A stretch of 7,367 nucleotides of DNA from Cytophagales bacterium (GTDB taxonomy: Bacteria > Bacteroidota > Bacteroidia > Cytophagales > Cyclobacteriaceae): contig DMST01000265.1 in NCBI GenBank assembly GCA_003454975.1, forward strand, positions 1,688 to 9,054. The letters are read 5' to 3'. The notes under the pieces were generated by a model. It had not been told where the DNA came from, made no database searches, and saw nothing but the letters and a program-made list of their open reading frames with translations. Shown in pieces: positions 5,126-7,367 of this stretch (within the stretch, counting starts at the first letter, position 1; each line of letters starts with the position of its first letter). Made by a program: the position numbers and the translations under genes.

Positions 5126-7367
5126 TTACGCTTGTTCCTCGGCTTCCTCTTCTTCTATTTCCATTTCTCCTTTCTTAAACTTCACGTACTCTGAAGGATT
5201 CACTCCAAATTGCTTCTTGAAACAGTTGCGGAAGTATTTCAAGTCATTGAAACCTACGCGGTAGGTGACCTCGGCAATCGTCAGTTCGTCTTGCTCAATG
5301 AGTTGGGCGGCCCGTTTCAGCCGTAGGGTCCGAATGAAGTCGTTGGCCGTCTGACCCGTGAGGGCCTTGAGCTTGCGATACAGTTGCATGCGGCTCATGC
5401 CTACGTCCTTGGTCATATCCTGTACCGTGAAGCTGGCGTTGTCCATGTTCTCCTCCACACTCTGCAGTGCTTTCTCCATAAACACCTCGTCCATGGAGGT
5501 CAAGGTAATTTGCTTGGGTTCTACCACTAGTGTTTCCCGGTCTGCGAAAGTCCGGCACAAGGCCTCCCGGCTCTGCAATAGGTTTCGCACCTTCAAGGCC
5601 AATACCTTCGGATTGAAGGGCTTGGTAACGTAGTCGTCGGCTCCGGTTTCCAGTCCTTCGATCTGGAAGATCAAGGACGTACGCGCAGTGAGCAAAATCA
5701 CCGGAAGGTGCGAGGTATCCAGATTCGATTTTACCTTCTTGCAGAACTGAATGCCGTCCATGACGGGCATCATCACATCACTGATTACCACGTCTGGGTT
5801 CTCCTCTTGGGCCGCTTCCCAGCCTTGTTTGCCGTTCTCGGCTTCCAGGATGATGAAGTGCTGATAGAAGATGGACCGGATGTACTTGCGCACATCGCCG
5901 TTGTCCTCCACGATCAATAGCTTTTGGCGGTCCTCCAGAGGGGGCGGTTCCGGCATGCCTTCCATCTCAACCAGAATACCTTCAGCCTCGGGTAACTCAG
6001 GATATTTTGCAATGGTCTCGCTGTCCTGGAAGTCATCGATCAGTACTGACTCATCAAAATGATCACGCCCCAAGGGCAGAGTGAGCGTAAACACCGTTTT
6101 GACACCTGGTTCACTTTCTACCGTGAGCGAGCCGTGATGTAGCTCTGCAATGCTGGCCGCCAGGGCCAATCCAATCCCGGTGCCCTGCTGCGGGCCTTCC
6201 GAACGCACGCTGTAGAAGCGCTTAAAAATCTCCTCAATATGTTCCGCCGGGATGCCCTCCCCGTTATCGGTCACCATCACCTGCAAGGCCTCCGGGGCTT
6301 CCACGACGTTAATGCTGATTTTACCGCCCGTGGGCGTATGCTTGAAGGCATTGCTAATCAGGTTATACAGCACCTTCTCCATCTGATCTCGGTCGTACCA
6401 AGTACGCACCACGTTGCTACTGGCCTGAAAGGTTAGATTGATCTTATCCTGCTCAGCCAAAGGCTCAAAGCTCAGCTTGATCTCCTTGGCAAACTTCACA
6501 AAGTTGCCTTCAGCCACCTGTAGGGTCATGCTACCGCCTTCCACCTTGCGGAAGTCCAGCAGCTGGTTTACCAGCCGCAGAAGCCGCTGCGTATTTTGGT
6601 GGATCGTCATCAGGTGCTGCTTCACCGACTTGGAGCCCTCACCTATTTCCATCAGGGCCTGCAAAGGCCCGGCAATCAGCGTGAGGGGTGTCCGAAACTC
6701 ATGCGAAACATTAGTAAAGAATTCAAGCTTAGCTCGGTTGAGGTTTTCCAGATTCTCCCGTTTTACGCGCTCAAGTTTTAGGTTGTTGAAATAGTCTGAA
6801 CGCATCACAATAAATTGGCGGAAAAGCATGAGCACTACTGCCGTAAAAATCACGTAGCTCAGCATTGCCCAAGGAGTCTGCCACCATGGGGGGGTGATCA
6901 AAAAAGAAATCGCCTGCGGTGTTCCCCACACCCCATCGTTGTTGCTCGCCTTTACCTCAAATTGATATTCATCCGGAGGCAGGTTCGTATAATTCGCATA
7001 GCGTCGGCTGGCGTCCGTGAATATCCATTCATCGTCATAGCCCACTAGCCGGTACGCAAATTGATTCTTTTCGGGCGCAGCAAAATGGAGCGATGTAAAC
7101 TCAAACGAGAGCGTATTCTGATGGTGCTTTAGTTGTACCATTCCTTGGGCATATCCTGCCGAATCCAGTGTACTAAGCACCTCATCAAATACCCGGACTG
7201 ATTTCAGGGAAACCTGAGCGGGGAAGGGATTGTACTCAATGTGATTTGGTTCAATGATATTCAACCCATTGGCTCCGCCAAAAAATAAGCGGCCGTGGGC
7301 ATCACGATAGCGCACATTGTTATAGAAAAAACCGCCCTGTACCCGATCGCTGCGGTCATAGTGCAGC
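5126..7367 (-). CDS. Hybrid two-component system sensor/regulator (HTCS), C-terminal 746 residues
   Basis: The frame is open to the right edge, so the N-terminal part, expected to be a periplasmic Reg_prop beta-propeller, is missing. A GTG at 7315 is internal, since in-frame coding continues (DRSDRVQGGFFYNN). Residues below count from that GTG. The propeller ends with RDAHGRLFFGGANGLNIIEP; a Y_Y_Y domain spans about 69-140 (FAYRLVGYDDEW, YANYTNLPPDEYQFEV). One membrane helix follows at about 148-170. The kinase has phospho-acceptor His205 in NVSHEFRTPL, an N-box at 318-326, DNGEGIP at 350-356 and GTGIGLAL at 378-385. The receiver has Glu470-Asp471, phospho-acceptor Asp513 in ISDVMMP, Thr543 and Lys565. 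An AraC-type domain with two helix-turn-helix units fills 610-712, and an acidic tail rich in Glu ends the chain. All catalytic residues are present. Such proteins sense a glycan fragment in the periplasm and activate nearby polysaccharide-use genes; no SusC/SusD or glycosidase gene is in the window. Confidence 0.95.
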   Translation of the reverse strand, partial: LHYDRSDRVQGGFFYNNVRYRDAHGRLFFGGANGLNIIEPNHIEYNPFPAQVSLKSVRVFDEVLSTLDSAGYAQGMVQLKHHQNTLSFEFTSLHFAAPEKNQFAYRLVGYDDEWIFTDASRRYANYTNLPPDEYQFEVKASNNDGVWGTPQAISFLITPPWWQTPWAMLSYVIFTAVVLMLFRQFIVMRSDYFNNLKLERVKRENLENLNRAKLEFFTNVSHEFRTPLTLIAGPLQALMEIGEGSKSVKQHLMTIHQNTQRLLRLVNQLLDFRKVEGGSMTLQVAEGNFVKFAKEIKLSFEPLAEQDKINLTFQASSNVVRTWYDRDQMEKVLYNLISNAFKHTPTGGKISINVVEAPEALQVMVTDNGEGIPAEHIEEIFKRFYSVRSEGPQQGTGIGLALAASIAELHHGSLTVESEPGVKTVFTLTLPLGRDHFDESVLIDDFQDSETIAKYPELPEAEGILVEMEGMPEPPPLEDRQKLLIVEDNGDVRKYIRSIFYQHFIILEAENGKQGWEAAQEENPDVVISDVMMPVMDGIQFCKKVKSNLDTSHLPVILLTARTSLIFQIEGLETGADDYVTKPFNPKVLALKVRNLLQSREALCRTFADRETLVVEPKQITLTSMDEVFMEKALQSVEENMDNASFTVQDMTKDVGMSRMQLYRKLKALTGQTANDFIRTLRLKRAAQLIEQDELTIAEVTYRVGFNDLKYFRNCFKKQFGVNPSEYVKFKKGEMEIEEEEAEEQA

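Noticed and set aside
1..7367. tRNA, rRNA, CRISPR arrays and intact transposase genes
   Set aside because: I looked for cloverleaf arms with a CCA end, regularly spaced repeats and transposase motifs in the intergenic regions and saw none.

Overview
The window looks like chromosomal DNA from a Bacteroidota species, most likely of the Cytophagales type. This rests on the protein families and on start sites that lack Shine-Dalgarno sequences. The strongest marker is the hybrid two-component sensor at the right end: propeller end, Y_Y_Y, transmembrane helix, histidine kinase, receiver and AraC-type DNA-binding domain in one chain. That architecture is characteristic of this phylum. A TolB-propeller amidohydrolase start, a MenC whose motifs fit the Bacteroidota form, and a small protein resembling a type IX secretion C-terminal domain agree with it. 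No species can be named from the sequence alone.

Layout, left to right. 1-235 (-): first 78 codons of an exported or lipid-anchored propeller/amidohydrolase protein, cut by the left edge. 236-601: noncoding, with an imperfect dyad and a cluster of four short hairpins just past the end of menC. 602-1687 (-): menC, o-succinylbenzoate synthase of menaquinone synthesis. 1774-2520 (-): secreted DNA/RNA non-specific endonuclease. 2521-2927: noncoding, with two similar operator-like dyads near the nuclease start and a GC-rich repeat/hairpin block further out. 2928-4019 (-): dinB, DNA polymerase IV. 4020-4155: divergent intergenic region with a direct repeat and an inverted repeat. 4156-4467 (+): a 103-residue beta-rich protein, the only plus-strand gene, followed by a strong intrinsic terminator (4501-4534). 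4535-5125: about 590 bp with no convincing gene, hairpin-rich in its left third. 5126-7367 (-): the hybrid sensor, whose N-terminal propeller lies beyond the right edge.

The genes do not form one pathway. Each seems to be its own transcription unit, except that menC and the nuclease gene lie 86 bp apart on the same strand and could share a transcript. The window holds respiration-cofactor synthesis (menC), damage-tolerance replication (dinB), an exported nuclease and an extracellular-signal sensor/regulator. No clearly new multi-gene system is visible. The points most worth checking are the paired dyads upstream of the nuclease, the Asn at the expected third metal-ligand position of MenC, the intergenic hairpin repeats, and the small sorting-domain-like protein that has its own terminator but no signal peptide.
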